This document shows, piece after piece, positions 36,737 through 45,417 of a stretch of DNA of 64,000 nucleotides. The translations under genes were made by a program, and so were the position numbers. The notes beneath the pieces are model-generated. The model had not been told where the DNA came from and searched no databases. It saw only the letters and a list, made by a program, of their open reading frames with translations. The stretch comes from Hellea sp. (GTDB taxonomy: Bacteria; Pseudomonadota; Alphaproteobacteria; Caulobacterales; Maricaulaceae). The stretch is taken from the NCBI GenBank assembly GCA_020628425.1, contig JAHDEZ010000001.1, forward strand, positions 116,615-180,614. The letters are read 5' to 3'. Numbering within the stretch: the first letter of the stretch is position 1; each line of letters opens with the position of its first letter.

Positions 36737-38887
36737 GTGAAATCACGCCTTCTTAATTCTGCTTTAATAATTAGCGCTTTAGCCATAGGCGCCTGTGCTT
36801 CTTCTGCTAAAGGCAAGAAAACCTCTGCTTTTACAACAAGTAAATCAGCCCCACAGGAACAATTAGAGGTTCAAGCCCCGGAAGGCAGTATTTTAGCGGT
36901 CGTTCGCTACCCGGCTGTAGTTGATAAAGATGCCAAAGATAAGTTTCGCGAAGCCTATCTATCCAGTCCCATTGGCGGGCGCATTAAAAGTGCTACGGAT
37001 GATGAAACCATGGCACAAAACATGGTCGACTCTACCATTGTTAAATCCAATTATTTTGCCCTGTCTCTATACAAGGAACTCGTTGCCCGTTTACCTGAGC
37101 ATTCTGTTTTGCTCTCGCCTCATGAGATTAAGCTGGGCCCGGACGGCGAGCTGACGTCTATACCCGTGACGATGGCCGAAACTCTGCCTAGTGTCGTTAC
37201 CGTGGATTTTGCTACTTATTCTTTCCCGGATCCGGACCGGATGATGAATAAGGAACCCCTGACATTCGGCGATCTCATTACACCTATTGTTTCCGTAAAA
37301 ACAGACCATCGCGCTGCTGTGCCGACCAATGGTGTATTGCTGGCCAGCCAGCCTATTGCGGAAGCGGCCGTTGGGAATGGATACAAAACTGCGCAAGCCG
37401 ATCTGTCGGAATTGCAATCTGGACGGCTCAAGGCGAACATTCCAGAATTGGATTTTATATCATTGATTTCAAACGAGCCTGGAAGACGAACATCGACGCA
37501 GAGTCTGTCCATGCGGGCTGAGGGTAATAGCGTACAAGTTTCGCCACTCGAAAAACTCCAAATGGACGGCGATCTGATTCTGGCTTTGGACAAAGGCAAT
37601 AATCAAGGCGAGATTGACCCTCTTCAACCAATTTTCTCGGATGGGTTTGCCGACCGAATTATCGATATCATTAATGATAACGCCTCTGAAAAGACGGCCA
37701 TGGCCAAACGCGCAGCGGCAATTGCCAATTACGACCCATCTTTAGCCGCTCTAACATATGTCGGCTCTGACAGTCCGGAATATGAAGCACGCTATAATTA
37801 TGTAAACCGTATGCTGGATGCCGAGCGGAAATATTTATCTGTTCAAAGTCTGCGTCTGTTTGATGGTGTTCATAATGGTGAAATGGGCGCTCAGGTTCGC
37901 GACATGCTTAAGGCTGAATACGGGATATTAGAGAAACGTCGTGATCTGGCCAGAAAGCAAAATCAAGCTACAGCCTTGGCAGTCATCGGTGCGGTTGCCA
38001 CAGGTGCCACAATGGGCGGCGGCTCACCTTTGATTATGGGCGGCGGAGCCTCAAGCACACGAAATGACCCTTGCGGTCAACTTCGTCGTCAACCTTATTC
38101 TTCGCCGTCTCAGCAACGGTCGGCTTTGCGTCAATGCTACGCCAATTACGAACGTCAACTTGAAGAACAATGTCGAGGCGCCGTGCAAGATGGACGTTAC
38201 GCGACAATCCGTGAATGTATTGATCGCAACCACTATCGAAACCAGGGTCGGCAGACCCAGGCCGGGGCTAATTTGGGCGGTAATATTTTCATGAGTGGTG
38301 CTATTTACGCCACCACACAGATTTTTGCTTACAAAGAACAATCCAAAGCTGTTGGTGAAAATTATCTTACCTCTATCGTCCCGGCTCTGGAGCAACAGAC
38401 AAATATCCAAATCAGCCTGATAGACTCTAATGAGACCATCACAGCCATTCGTTTCGATGATTTACAGGATCAACTAAAGACTATCTATTTGGAAAAGCAA
38501 CGTTCTCTCGATGAGGTGGCCTCAAACTGTGCTTTCAATAGCGCGGGTTCGGCAACCGGCACCTGGATGGGTGTTTGTGATGGCGGCTTTGCCAACGGAA
38601 CTGGTGTCGGCGTTATTAAGCAAGCCGACGGCAGCTCTGTAGAGTATTATGGTTATGCCACAAACGGTACCCCTAATGGTCCGGGTTATATGATCGTTCA
38701 CGACACAACTGGTTCATATTCCTTGGAAGGCAATTTTATTGCTGGTCATGCTGAAGGCGATATGCGCGTATCCCGCGCCGGAAAGCCGGACGAACTACGC
38801 CGTTATAGTGCCGGTGAAGATGTCGGTCGCGCCTCCAAGAGCGCTGTCATAGTTTCACCCTTTGAAACTCTTAGATCGGGAGCCTGA
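36737..38887 (+). CDS. large lipoprotein with MORN-like C-terminal repeats
   Basis: GTG 36737 is preferred to the track start 36701: it has AAAGGG upstream and makes a clean lipoprotein signal ending IGAC (C20). The 716-residue protein has a long mixed N-terminal region, a Gly-rich patch (GATMGGGSPLIMGGG), a Cys-containing helical segment (QLRRQ...RQCYANYERQLEEQCRG) and C-terminal MORN-like repeats (WMGVCDGGFANGTG, YYGYATNGTPNGPG, YSLEGNFIAGHAEG). It begins the vWA/MotA operon; the next gene starts 2 bp after its stop. Probably outer-membrane, periplasm-facing. Family not recognised. Confidence 0.7.
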   Translation: MKSRLLNSALIISALAIGACASSAKGKKTSAFTTSKSAPQEQLEVQAPEGSILAVVRYPAVVDKDAKDKFREAYLSSPIGGRIKSATDDETMAQNMVDSTIVKSNYFALSLYKELVARLPEHSVLLSPHEIKLGPDGELTSIPVTMAETLPSVVTVDFATYSFPDPDRMMNKEPLTFGDLITPIVSVKTDHRAAVPTNGVLLASQPIAEAAVGNGYKTAQADLSELQSGRLKANIPELDFISLISNEPGRRTSTQSLSMRAEGNSVQVSPLEKLQMDGDLILALDKGNNQGEIDPLQPIFSDGFADRIIDIINDNASEKTAMAKRAAAIANYDPSLAALTYVGSDSPEYEARYNYVNRMLDAERKYLSVQSLRLFDGVHNGEMGAQVRDMLKAEYGILEKRRDLARKQNQATALAVIGAVATGATMGGGSPLIMGGGASSTRNDPCGQLRRQPYSSPSQQRSALRQCYANYERQLEEQCRGAVQDGRYATIRECIDRNHYRNQGRQTQAGANLGGNIFMSGAIYATTQIFAYKEQSKAVGENYLTSIVPALEQQTNIQISLIDSNETITAIRFDDLQDQLKTIYLEKQRSLDEVASNCAFNSAGSATGTWMGVCDGGFANGTGVGVIKQADGSSVEYYGYATNGTPNGPGYMIVHDTTGSYSLEGNFIAGHAEGDMRVSRAGKPDELRRYSAGEDVGRASKSAVIVSPFETLRSGA

Positions 38888-38889
38888 TC

Positions 38890-39843
38890 ATGTTGAGAAC
38901 CAGTGCACTCGCCCTTATTCTTAGCCTCGGTGGAATATCCGCGCAGGCACAAGATAAGACAGATGTTCAGAATTCGGGCGTTAAAACCGCCACTGAAAAA
39001 GAAATAGACGTCGTTACAAATGTCGCTAATGATGCCGTTCAAAAGGTTGTCCCTGAAATTATTGTGCCGGAAGTACCCGCTTTTACAATGCAGGACGCGC
39101 TGGCCAGTGGTGAACGTGCAATCATTGCCCAACCCATTCAGGAAAAATGTATTACGATCATGAACGGCTTCCCTGATGCCGGTCACGAACCCCGCTATCA
39201 GTTTTTCCGTCTGACTCAGGAACTGGCCAAGGATGTCAATCCAACGATGCGGTCAGCCATAGATTTTTTCGGCGACAGCTCAGTAACCCCTCAGACGCCT
39301 GTCATCGAAGTTATCGAAAATATTGCGAACCCAGTTTACCGACAAGCTGCACCCGAAATTACCGTGGGTAATATGGGCTATCTTATCGATTTTGCTCTGG
39401 ATTGTCAGAGCTATCTTGACGGGCAAATCAAGAGCCTTGAGGCTTTTGATGCTAATTTAACGCAATCAGATTTTGATGTCGTAATCGGCGAGGATGCCTT
39501 GTTTATGCGACAAATCCTGTCCGACTCGCTTTACCGTTTAGGCGGCCAGGAACATGAGATCTTCGGACCGACCGTTCTCGCTTACGCAGACGGGTTGGTT
39601 CGGGCTCGAAACGAGGTCGAGTTCGCCAGTTTTAACAGCCAAATGGATAATATTGAGGCGACCTTTATGGCCGATCTTGATGGACGTTTGGCCCGCTCAA
39701 ATGACGTCATCAATAATGAGATGGACCGGGAAAAGCTAGCCCACGCTCTGGAAGTGACCAAAGACCTGAATGAACATGCCAAGCTGGAAGCCAAGCGCAA
39801 ACAAATCCAGACACTGGCCAAAATTCTGGGCGGCGGATATTAA
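38890..39843 (+). CDS. secreted helical protein of the vWA/MotA operon
   Basis: A signal peptide (MLRTSALALILSLGGISAQA) is followed by a 297-residue, mostly helical, acidic protein with two cysteines (EKCITIM, LDCQSYL) that may pair. The C-terminal 60 residues are a charged coiled coil (MDREKLAHALEVTKDLNEHAKLEA). No known domain is recognised. It sits between the MORN-like lipoprotein (2 bp) and the first vWA protein (25 bp), so it likely works in the same periplasmic assembly. Confidence 0.65.
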   Translation: MLRTSALALILSLGGISAQAQDKTDVQNSGVKTATEKEIDVVTNVANDAVQKVVPEIIVPEVPAFTMQDALASGERAIIAQPIQEKCITIMNGFPDAGHEPRYQFFRLTQELAKDVNPTMRSAIDFFGDSSVTPQTPVIEVIENIANPVYRQAAPEITVGNMGYLIDFALDCQSYLDGQIKSLEAFDANLTQSDFDVVIGEDALFMRQILSDSLYRLGGQEHEIFGPTVLAYADGLVRARNEVEFASFNSQMDNIEATFMADLDGRLARSNDVINNEMDREKLAHALEVTKDLNEHAKLEAKRKQIQTLAKILGGGY

Positions 39844-39868
39844 TTATTAATTTGAATAAACTATCCCT

Positions 39869-40825
39869 ATGAAAGCCAGACGGCGCAATATTTCTGTCTT
39901 TTCCATGTCGGCACTCGACCTGTTCGCGGCGGCACTGGCGGCGTTTCTGCTCATCGTGGTTGTTCTTTTTCCATATTATAACAAAGGCGGAACGGACGAA
40001 GCCACACTGGAAGAACTAGAAGAAGTGGTAAAACAGCGGCGATTTATAGCCGAACAGGAACAATCAGACCAATCCGTTATTAGGGCGTTACAATCTGAAA
40101 TTAATCTTCTCGACAAGGAATACCGGACATCTGCTGAAAACATGTCTGAGATCGAAGAAAAACTACAAGAAGTCCTGAAGCGCACGACGGAAATTGTCAT
40201 TCCGGATCCAGTTCCCGTTAAACCTGTCGAAGAGCCAACCCCTGAACCGGAACCAGAACCTATCCCTGAGCCGCCACGCAGTACAAATACCGGAGTTGAA
40301 TTTTCTATCCTCGGTTTGGGCACCGATAAAAAAGATGTCGTCATGGTTGTTGATATGTCCGGCTCCATGGTTGCTCACCGGGGCAAAGTTGTCGATGCAC
40401 TCAATGAAATTCTCGACCAGATGACACCCGATCACCGCTTTGCTATTATAGGTTATCGAGGTGGACCTAACTATTCCGTTTATCCACCTGGTGGGCGGCA
40501 AACATCTGTCAATGTTCAATCCATCACCCAGGCCCGGGAGTTTGTTCGACGCCTGCCAAATCAGTTTGGAGGCGGGACCCCGACAAAAGCTGCAATGATG
40601 CGGGCACTGACCTTGAAACCCGAAGCCATCATCTTGATGAGTGACGGAGCGCCGGATGACGGTTCCGGGCGGGGAATTGTTTCCACGGTTACCCGGTCCA
40701 ATACAGGCAATGCGGAAATACATACGGTCGCCATTGGTGAATATACCAAAGACCAACAGCTCACACTTTTTTTACAAGAGTTGGCACGAAACAATGACGG
40801 TCAATTTGTAGGACGTGCCCGATGA
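39869..40825 (+). CDS. membrane-anchored vWA protein with MotB/ExbD-like helix (copy 1)
   Basis: A short basic cytoplasmic tail (MKARRRN) leads to a membrane helix, residues 15-36, with D17 in SALDLFAAALAAF, matching the pore aspartate context of MotB (ADFMTAMMAFF). Then come a coiled coil (43-107), a Pro/Glu linker (111-137) and a vWA domain (155-315) with an intact MIDAS DMSGS (D162) and later GGGTPT and MSDGAPD. The topology puts the vWA domain in the periplasm. It overlaps copy 2 by 4 bp. Role inferred: output subunit of a proton-driven complex with the MotA-like protein two genes on. Confidence 0.85.
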   Translation: MKARRRNISVFSMSALDLFAAALAAFLLIVVVLFPYYNKGGTDEATLEELEEVVKQRRFIAEQEQSDQSVIRALQSEINLLDKEYRTSAENMSEIEEKLQEVLKRTTEIVIPDPVPVKPVEEPTPEPEPEPIPEPPRSTNTGVEFSILGLGTDKKDVVMVVDMSGSMVAHRGKVVDALNEILDQMTPDHRFAIIGYRGGPNYSVYPPGGRQTSVNVQSITQAREFVRRLPNQFGGGTPTKAAMMRALTLKPEAIILMSDGAPDDGSGRGIVSTVTRSNTGNAEIHTVAIGEYTKDQQLTLFLQELARNNDGQFVGRAR

Positions 40826-41808
40826 AAAGACGTGCGCGAAATATTGAGATATTCTCGCTCTCATCTGTTGATTTGTTTGCCGCAGCCATGGGTGCATTTG
40901 CCCTACTGACTATAGTGCTGTTGCCCTATTATAAAAAGGTATTGGTGGAGAGAACTCCCGAGAACAACATTGCCGACAAAGCTTTCGCTGAAGGCCTGTC
41001 GCTCGTAGAAACACAAGAAAAACGCAAAGCCCTCGAGGTCAAACGCGACGCACAAAAGCGCAATGTGTCGGACATCGAATCCCGCGAGCAAAAACTGCTG
41101 AATGAATTGCGCGCGGCCGAGGCTTCTCTGGAAGAAAAAATGGCCAAAGCCGAAGCCGCACGGGCCATTCCTTTACCTGAGCCACCCGAGCCCATCCCAG
41201 AACCTAAGCCGGCGCCGCAAGAAGCCGAACCCGTTATAACCTTCCGCTTTTTGGGAATGAAAACCAAGAAGGACGATATCGTCGTAGCCATGGACCTCAA
41301 CAAATGTATGGGCGGTCACGAAGACTCGGTCAATCAGTCGGTCAAGCGGATTATTGACAGCCTGCAGGACAACCATGCCGTTCGTGTTGTAGGTTTCCAG
41401 CAGACTGATAACGGCGCCCGGACAACAAGCTGGCCCACTAGCGGTCTAAAACGTATCAACACGTCTAACCGTAGACAGGCTATTTCCTTTGCAGACGGAC
41501 TAACCCGTCAATTTGGTGGCTCCGCATCTATGCTCGATGCTTTTGATGAAATGCTCGATGGCCCTGGTGAAGCCATTTTCTTGGTCAGTGACGGCCTACC
41601 TAACCCGGCGGCTAATAATGGGCTCAGACCTAATGCAGTCATCCGTGAAATTACACGAATGAACCAGGGACGGAAAGAAATTCACACTGTGGTTGTGGGA
41701 AATTATTTTGACTATAAAGGCACAGTGGAATTTATGGAAAAGCTGGCCGAAGATAATAACGGACAATTTATGGCACTGGCCTCCGGGCGAAGCGGTGTTT
41801 GTGACTAA
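40822..41808 (+). CDS. membrane-anchored vWA protein with MotB/ExbD-like helix and degenerate MIDAS (copy 2)
   Basis: Paralogue of the previous gene with the same plan: basic tail (MKRRARN), helix with D17 in SSVDLFAAAMGAF, a coiled coil (about 55-115), a Pro-rich linker (PLPEPPEPIPEPKPAP) and a vWA domain (145-320). The MIDAS is altered to DLNKC (D158, N160, C162) instead of DxSxS, so metal binding is doubtful, although the later VSDG motif remains. ATG overlaps copy 1 (ATGA), which suggests matched amounts and a heterodimer. Confidence 0.83.
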   Translation: MKRRARNIEIFSLSSVDLFAAAMGAFALLTIVLLPYYKKVLVERTPENNIADKAFAEGLSLVETQEKRKALEVKRDAQKRNVSDIESREQKLLNELRAAEASLEEKMAKAEAARAIPLPEPPEPIPEPKPAPQEAEPVITFRFLGMKTKKDDIVVAMDLNKCMGGHEDSVNQSVKRIIDSLQDNHAVRVVGFQQTDNGARTTSWPTSGLKRINTSNRRQAISFADGLTRQFGGSASMLDAFDEMLDGPGEAIFLVSDGLPNPAANNGLRPNAVIREITRMNQGRKEIHTVVVGNYFDYKGTVEFMEKLAEDNNGQFMALASGRSGVCD

Positions 41809-41820
41809 AGGACGATAAAC

Positions 41821-42582
41821 ATGAAATATTTCAATACGATGCGCCGAGTGGCCGTTTACGCTATCGCCCTGGTTGCCGCTTTGGTTTTTATCGGGATCAT
41901 GTATTTCACCTTGGGTGACACGCTCCGGGATATATTGTTGGATGCGGATGCCGGTTATTGGCCTTTCACCATCCAAAACATTATGTGGATTGCGCTGTTC
42001 TTTGGCTTTGGCGAATTATTCTTACGATGGAGCGCCGCCACGGATGAAGAAAGTCAGCTGGCGCGCAAATATCTCCCGACAGATGGCCGCAGGCTTGATG
42101 CCGGCACAATCCAAAAAATTCGCGATGGTATTGTGAACCGTAAATACGGGCTCGACGCCTTCTTGCCACGCATGATTCAAAGAACACTAGATCAGTATTC
42201 AGTCTCGCGCAAAACCGATCAGGCCATTTCCGTTTTAAACTCATCTCTTGAGCTTTACATGCACGAAATTGACCTGCGATATTCCACCCTGCGTTATCTC
42301 ACTTGGCTTATCCCGTCTTTGGGATTTATCGGGACGGTTATGGGGATCATGCTAGCCTTGAATTATGCAGGCGTGCCCGGCAATGCAGAGTCTGAAACTT
42401 TCCTATATGAGGTGACCTCCCGTTTGGGGGTAGCCTTTACCACAACCTTGTTGGCTTTGATCATGTCGGCCGTTCTGGTCCTGGTCCAAAGCATCATTCA
42501 ATCGAAGGAAGAACGGGCACTCAATGAGGCCGGTCAATACTGTCTAGATAATCTGATTTTACGTCTCGAAGATGAGGACTAA
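41821..42582 (+). CDS. MotA/TolQ/ExbB-family proton channel protein
   Basis: The 253-residue protein has helices at about 10-30 and 50-69, a cytoplasmic charged loop (75-155), then helix 3 with WLIPSLGFIGTVMGIMLAL (the ExbB/MotA GTVxG motif) and helix 4 with LGVAFTTTLLALIMSAV carrying the conserved Thr-rich face. C-terminal tail is cytoplasmic. It follows two vWA proteins by 12 bp and precedes the SUMF1 protein by 2 bp, so its MotB-like partners are most likely the vWA pair. ATG has AGGA upstream. Confidence 0.88.
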   Translation: MKYFNTMRRVAVYAIALVAALVFIGIMYFTLGDTLRDILLDADAGYWPFTIQNIMWIALFFGFGELFLRWSAATDEESQLARKYLPTDGRRLDAGTIQKIRDGIVNRKYGLDAFLPRMIQRTLDQYSVSRKTDQAISVLNSSLELYMHEIDLRYSTLRYLTWLIPSLGFIGTVMGIMLALNYAGVPGNAESETFLYEVTSRLGVAFTTTLLALIMSAVLVLVQSIIQSKEERALNEAGQYCLDNLILRLEDED

Positions 42583-42584
42583 TC

Positions 42585-44792
42585 GTGAGCGATAATAACA
42601 CTACAGATTCCGACTGGGCCCCGGTTGGGGAACTACAGAACCGGGTAGAACTAAAGACCAGTTCTAAAGCCATGATCGGACTTATTGCGCTGGCGGCTTT
42701 CATCATTGCGCTTGGAATTTACATTATCATCAATGATGACGGCGGAACGTTTAGGGTTCGCAAGGTTGGCCGCTTTTCTGAATGGTTGGCAGGTCGTCTA
42801 GTTACCGGCGCCGGCATTATCGGCGTTTTGAGCGGACTATTCTTTTTACTAAAACCCAACCGCTTCACTCTAACTCGCGAAGGCTTCGATTATTCTGGAA
42901 TGCGCGGAACGGGTTCGGAAAAATGGACTGAGGTCTCTGAATTTTTGATCAGAGAAATTGCGGTCGACAAGCGCAGCAAAGCCTATACCGTGGTTTATTC
43001 AAGGCTGGACCTTGAAGGCAATCCAACAGAGTTACAAACCATAAAAGAAACATACGGCATGAAACCAGAAGAGTTTCAAACCTTACTCAATGATTTCCGC
43101 ATGCGGGCCATTCAGCATAGCGATAATCCCAATCTAGCGAATTCCGTTTTTAGATCAGATAACGAAAGCTCGAATGATGACTGGACACCTGGTGTGTTGG
43201 ACACAGATGACGATGGCTATAAGGTCGGACAGGAACGGGCGCCCTGGCTCAAATGGGGGCTGGGCGGCTTGTTATTGTCCTTAGTGGCAGCCGGTGCAAT
43301 ATATCTGGGCTCTATTTGGTTTTTCGACAATGCACCCGAGAAGAAGATTGAATTCCCAAGCGGTAATGCTTCTGTGGCCAATGGCGGCCCTGATTCAAAC
43401 GAGGCCCCACCAAAATCCGCCGACGATTTAGCCTGGGTTGAAGCCCTCGAAAAGGATACCCTGCAGGGCTACAAGGACTACATAGAAGCTTTCCCAGAGG
43501 GTCGGTATGTGGACAAGGCGCAAGCCGAAATCGATGTTTATGACGACGAAGCCTGGGCCATTGCCGAAGAGCGCAACACCATCGCTGGCTATGAAGACTA
43601 TCTGACAGAATGGCCTGAGGGCAAGCATGCCCCAAAAGCGCAAGAGCTTATAGACCAGATGAAGAAGGCTATTGAGGCCGCAGAAAAAGACGCCGCAGAA
43701 AAGGCCGAACAGGCTCGGCGCGAAGCCGCTGCTCGAGCCGCAAGAGACCGTCAGGCTTGGTCTACGGCCGAGACTGCTAATACGGTTCAGAGCTATCAGC
43801 GATATCTGGGTGAATTCCCATCCGGTCAAAACGCAGCTGAAGCGCAATCTCGGATCGATCGCTTCATGGCTGACGCCGCAACTGCTGAGGCAAATGCCAT
43901 TGAACAGTCTGCGTGGAATACGGCGAAAACCAGCAATACGGCGGAAAGCTATCAAACTTACCTGTCCAGCTATCCCAATGGTGCCTATGCGCCTCTGGCC
44001 AAGGCAGCCCTCGAAGAACTCCGCCCATCACCGGGCCGAACTTTTCAGGATTGCAATGTCTGCCCCATGATGAAGACTTTAGATAGCGGCACTGCGCAAT
44101 TAGGCGCTTCAGGTTCAGAACCGGGCGTGAAACCCAATGAACAGCCTAAACGGCCTGTTATTTTCAGTACGCCTTTTTCCATCAGCTTGACCGAAGTGAC
44201 TTTCGCGCAATGGGGCGCTTGCGTCTCTGACGGTGGCTGCTCAGGTCAGCCCAATGACAATGGCTGGGGCAGAGGAAATCGACCGGTTATCAATGTCTCT
44301 TGGGACGATGCCCAAAAATATGCCCAGTGGTTGTCCAACAAGACTGGGCACAAATACAGCCTTCCGTCGGAAGCCCAATGGGAATATGCGGCCCGCGGCG
44401 GCGAAACAGGACATTATATGGGCGGATCGCAGGCTGCACTCTGTGCGTTCGCCAATGGTGCCGGCAATGAATCTGGCCTGACCTGGGCCAATATAACCTG
44501 TTCTGACTTATCTTCTGATAGAACCCTGCCGGTCGGTAGTCTGTCCGCCAATAAGTTCGGCATCAAAGATATGTTGGGTAATGTGCAAGAGTGGGTGCTA
44601 GACTGCAATACACTTAACCTGAAAGACGCACCGACCAATGGCGAACCGGACCTGCGTGGCTCTTGCAATCAGCGCATTGTTCGAGGCGGGTCGTGGTTCT
44701 CACCACCAGCGGGTCTGCGTTTTACAGCGCGTGAAAATCAGCGCCGCGGTGACAGCAATGACTTCACAGGCTTTAGAGTGGTCCGGAACTGA
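42585..44792 (+). CDS. three-helix protein with four YfiO-like repeats and a SUMF1 domain lacking FGE cysteines
   Basis: GTG start with GAGGA upstream. Helices at 29-49 and 72-89 bracket a short loop; residues 93-180 look like a cytoplasmic PH-like domain; helix 3 (223-247) leads to the periplasm. Four 36-residue repeats (282-317, 322-357, 390-425, 442-477) share the pattern AWxxAxxxNTxxxYxxYLxxxPxG; copies 2 and 3 are split by an Ala/Glu/Lys coiled coil. Residues 485-735 are a SUMF1/FGE-sulfatase fold (VTFAQWGAC, LPSEAQWEYAARGG, NVQEWVLDC, RIVRGGSWF), but the catalytic cysteines expected after RGGSW are absent, so it is probably a binding scaffold. Confidence 0.85.
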   Translation: MSDNNTTDSDWAPVGELQNRVELKTSSKAMIGLIALAAFIIALGIYIIINDDGGTFRVRKVGRFSEWLAGRLVTGAGIIGVLSGLFFLLKPNRFTLTREGFDYSGMRGTGSEKWTEVSEFLIREIAVDKRSKAYTVVYSRLDLEGNPTELQTIKETYGMKPEEFQTLLNDFRMRAIQHSDNPNLANSVFRSDNESSNDDWTPGVLDTDDDGYKVGQERAPWLKWGLGGLLLSLVAAGAIYLGSIWFFDNAPEKKIEFPSGNASVANGGPDSNEAPPKSADDLAWVEALEKDTLQGYKDYIEAFPEGRYVDKAQAEIDVYDDEAWAIAEERNTIAGYEDYLTEWPEGKHAPKAQELIDQMKKAIEAAEKDAAEKAEQARREAAARAARDRQAWSTAETANTVQSYQRYLGEFPSGQNAAEAQSRIDRFMADAATAEANAIEQSAWNTAKTSNTAESYQTYLSSYPNGAYAPLAKAALEELRPSPGRTFQDCNVCPMMKTLDSGTAQLGASGSEPGVKPNEQPKRPVIFSTPFSISLTEVTFAQWGACVSDGGCSGQPNDNGWGRGNRPVINVSWDDAQKYAQWLSNKTGHKYSLPSEAQWEYAARGGETGHYMGGSQAALCAFANGAGNESGLTWANITCSDLSSDRTLPVGSLSANKFGIKDMLGNVQEWVLDCNTLNLKDAPTNGEPDLRGSCNQRIVRGGSWFSPPAGLRFTARENQRRGDSNDFTGFRVVRN

Positions 44793-45238
44793 TAAAATAT
44801 TTTTCCATATCCACAGGATTGATTGCATTTCTCTCAGCATGCCAACCTATGCCTGCTGATCCGGTTGAAACTGATGGGCTATTGACATGGGAAAACTTTG
44901 GCGAACCTCACCCCAAAATTATTGAAGGCGGTTTTCCAAGCCAACTCAATATTGATCAATTAATGAAGAATGATGAATGTCATGTAGTCATCGAATTCGG
45001 GAGCTATGCGACTGGCATCTCCCTACCTCATGCAGCAAACGTGAAAACCTGGCTTTTAAACTCGCCTGATGTCGAAAGCATATACCGGATATATTGGGGT
45101 AAAGAAGGCGAAGTCAGTTTTTGCGCAAAAGTTTCAGATATTTCACGACGTCAAAAAGTCATCCATGGACTCAACTTGATGGTCTTGAATACTGGTCCGG
45201 TTTTGAACGGCTCGGTAAGCAAGGCACGCGCTAATTAA
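44789..45238 (+). CDS. small lipoprotein, probable CTG start
   Basis: The track start (TTG 44819) leaves only seven residues before the lipobox cysteine, too short for a signal peptide. The frame is open back to a TAG at 44774, and reading from CTG 44789 gives a textbook lipoprotein signal, (L/M)IKYFSISTGLIAFLSAC. That CTG overlaps the SUMF1 gene stop as CTGA, mirroring the ATGA coupling used elsewhere here. The 131-residue mature protein has two cysteines (NDECHVV, SFCAKV). Family unknown. Confidence 0.6.
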   Translation: MIKYFSISTGLIAFLSACQPMPADPVETDGLLTWENFGEPHPKIIEGGFPSQLNIDQLMKNDECHVVIEFGSYATGISLPHAANVKTWLLNSPDVESIYRIYWGKEGEVSFCAKVSDISRRQKVIHGLNLMVLNTGPVLNGSVSKARAN

Positions 45239-45330
45239 AGTAGCGACATCTATCACTTTTTTGATAAATATGTAGAAATACAATTCGATTAAATTTTTTC
45301 TATTTATTTTCAACAACTTGACTGTGGTGA

Positions 45331-45346
45331 ACAGGTAAGAACCTGT
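45331..45346. repeat. inverted repeat upstream of the repeat-protein gene
   Basis: ACAGGT-AAGA-ACCTGT is a perfect 6-bp inverted repeat with a 4-bp spacer, in the 179-bp gap before the Gly/Ser/Gln-rich protein. Another GACAGGT occurs at 45365-45371. It could be an operator or a weak hairpin ending the upstream operon; no T-tract follows. Confidence 0.3.
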
Positions 45347-45404
45347 CCAATTGTTCATTTTTCTGACAGGTCACATTCATATGCCACTCATACGGATTCT
45401 GGTA

Positions 45405-45410
45405 TATAAT
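45405..45410 (+). promoter_or_regulatory. -10 element giving a possible leaderless mRNA
   Basis: TATAAT (45405-45410) lies only 7 bp before ATG 45418, so transcription would begin at or next to the start codon. No Shine-Dalgarno exists, which fits a leaderless transcript. The -35 region is poor; TGG before TATATA may act as an extended -10. Confidence 0.35.
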
Positions 45411-45417
45411 GATCATT

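Noticed and set aside
39869-44792. Zorya-type defence system (ZorA/ZorB)
   Set aside because: The MotA-like protein recalls ZorA, but there is no OmpA-type ZorB, no ZorC/D/E helicase or nuclease, and the partners carry vWA domains with secreted and lipoprotein neighbours.
42585-44792. Active formylglycine-generating enzyme for sulfatases
   Set aside because: Catalytic cysteines are absent after RGGSW and no sulfatase gene is close.
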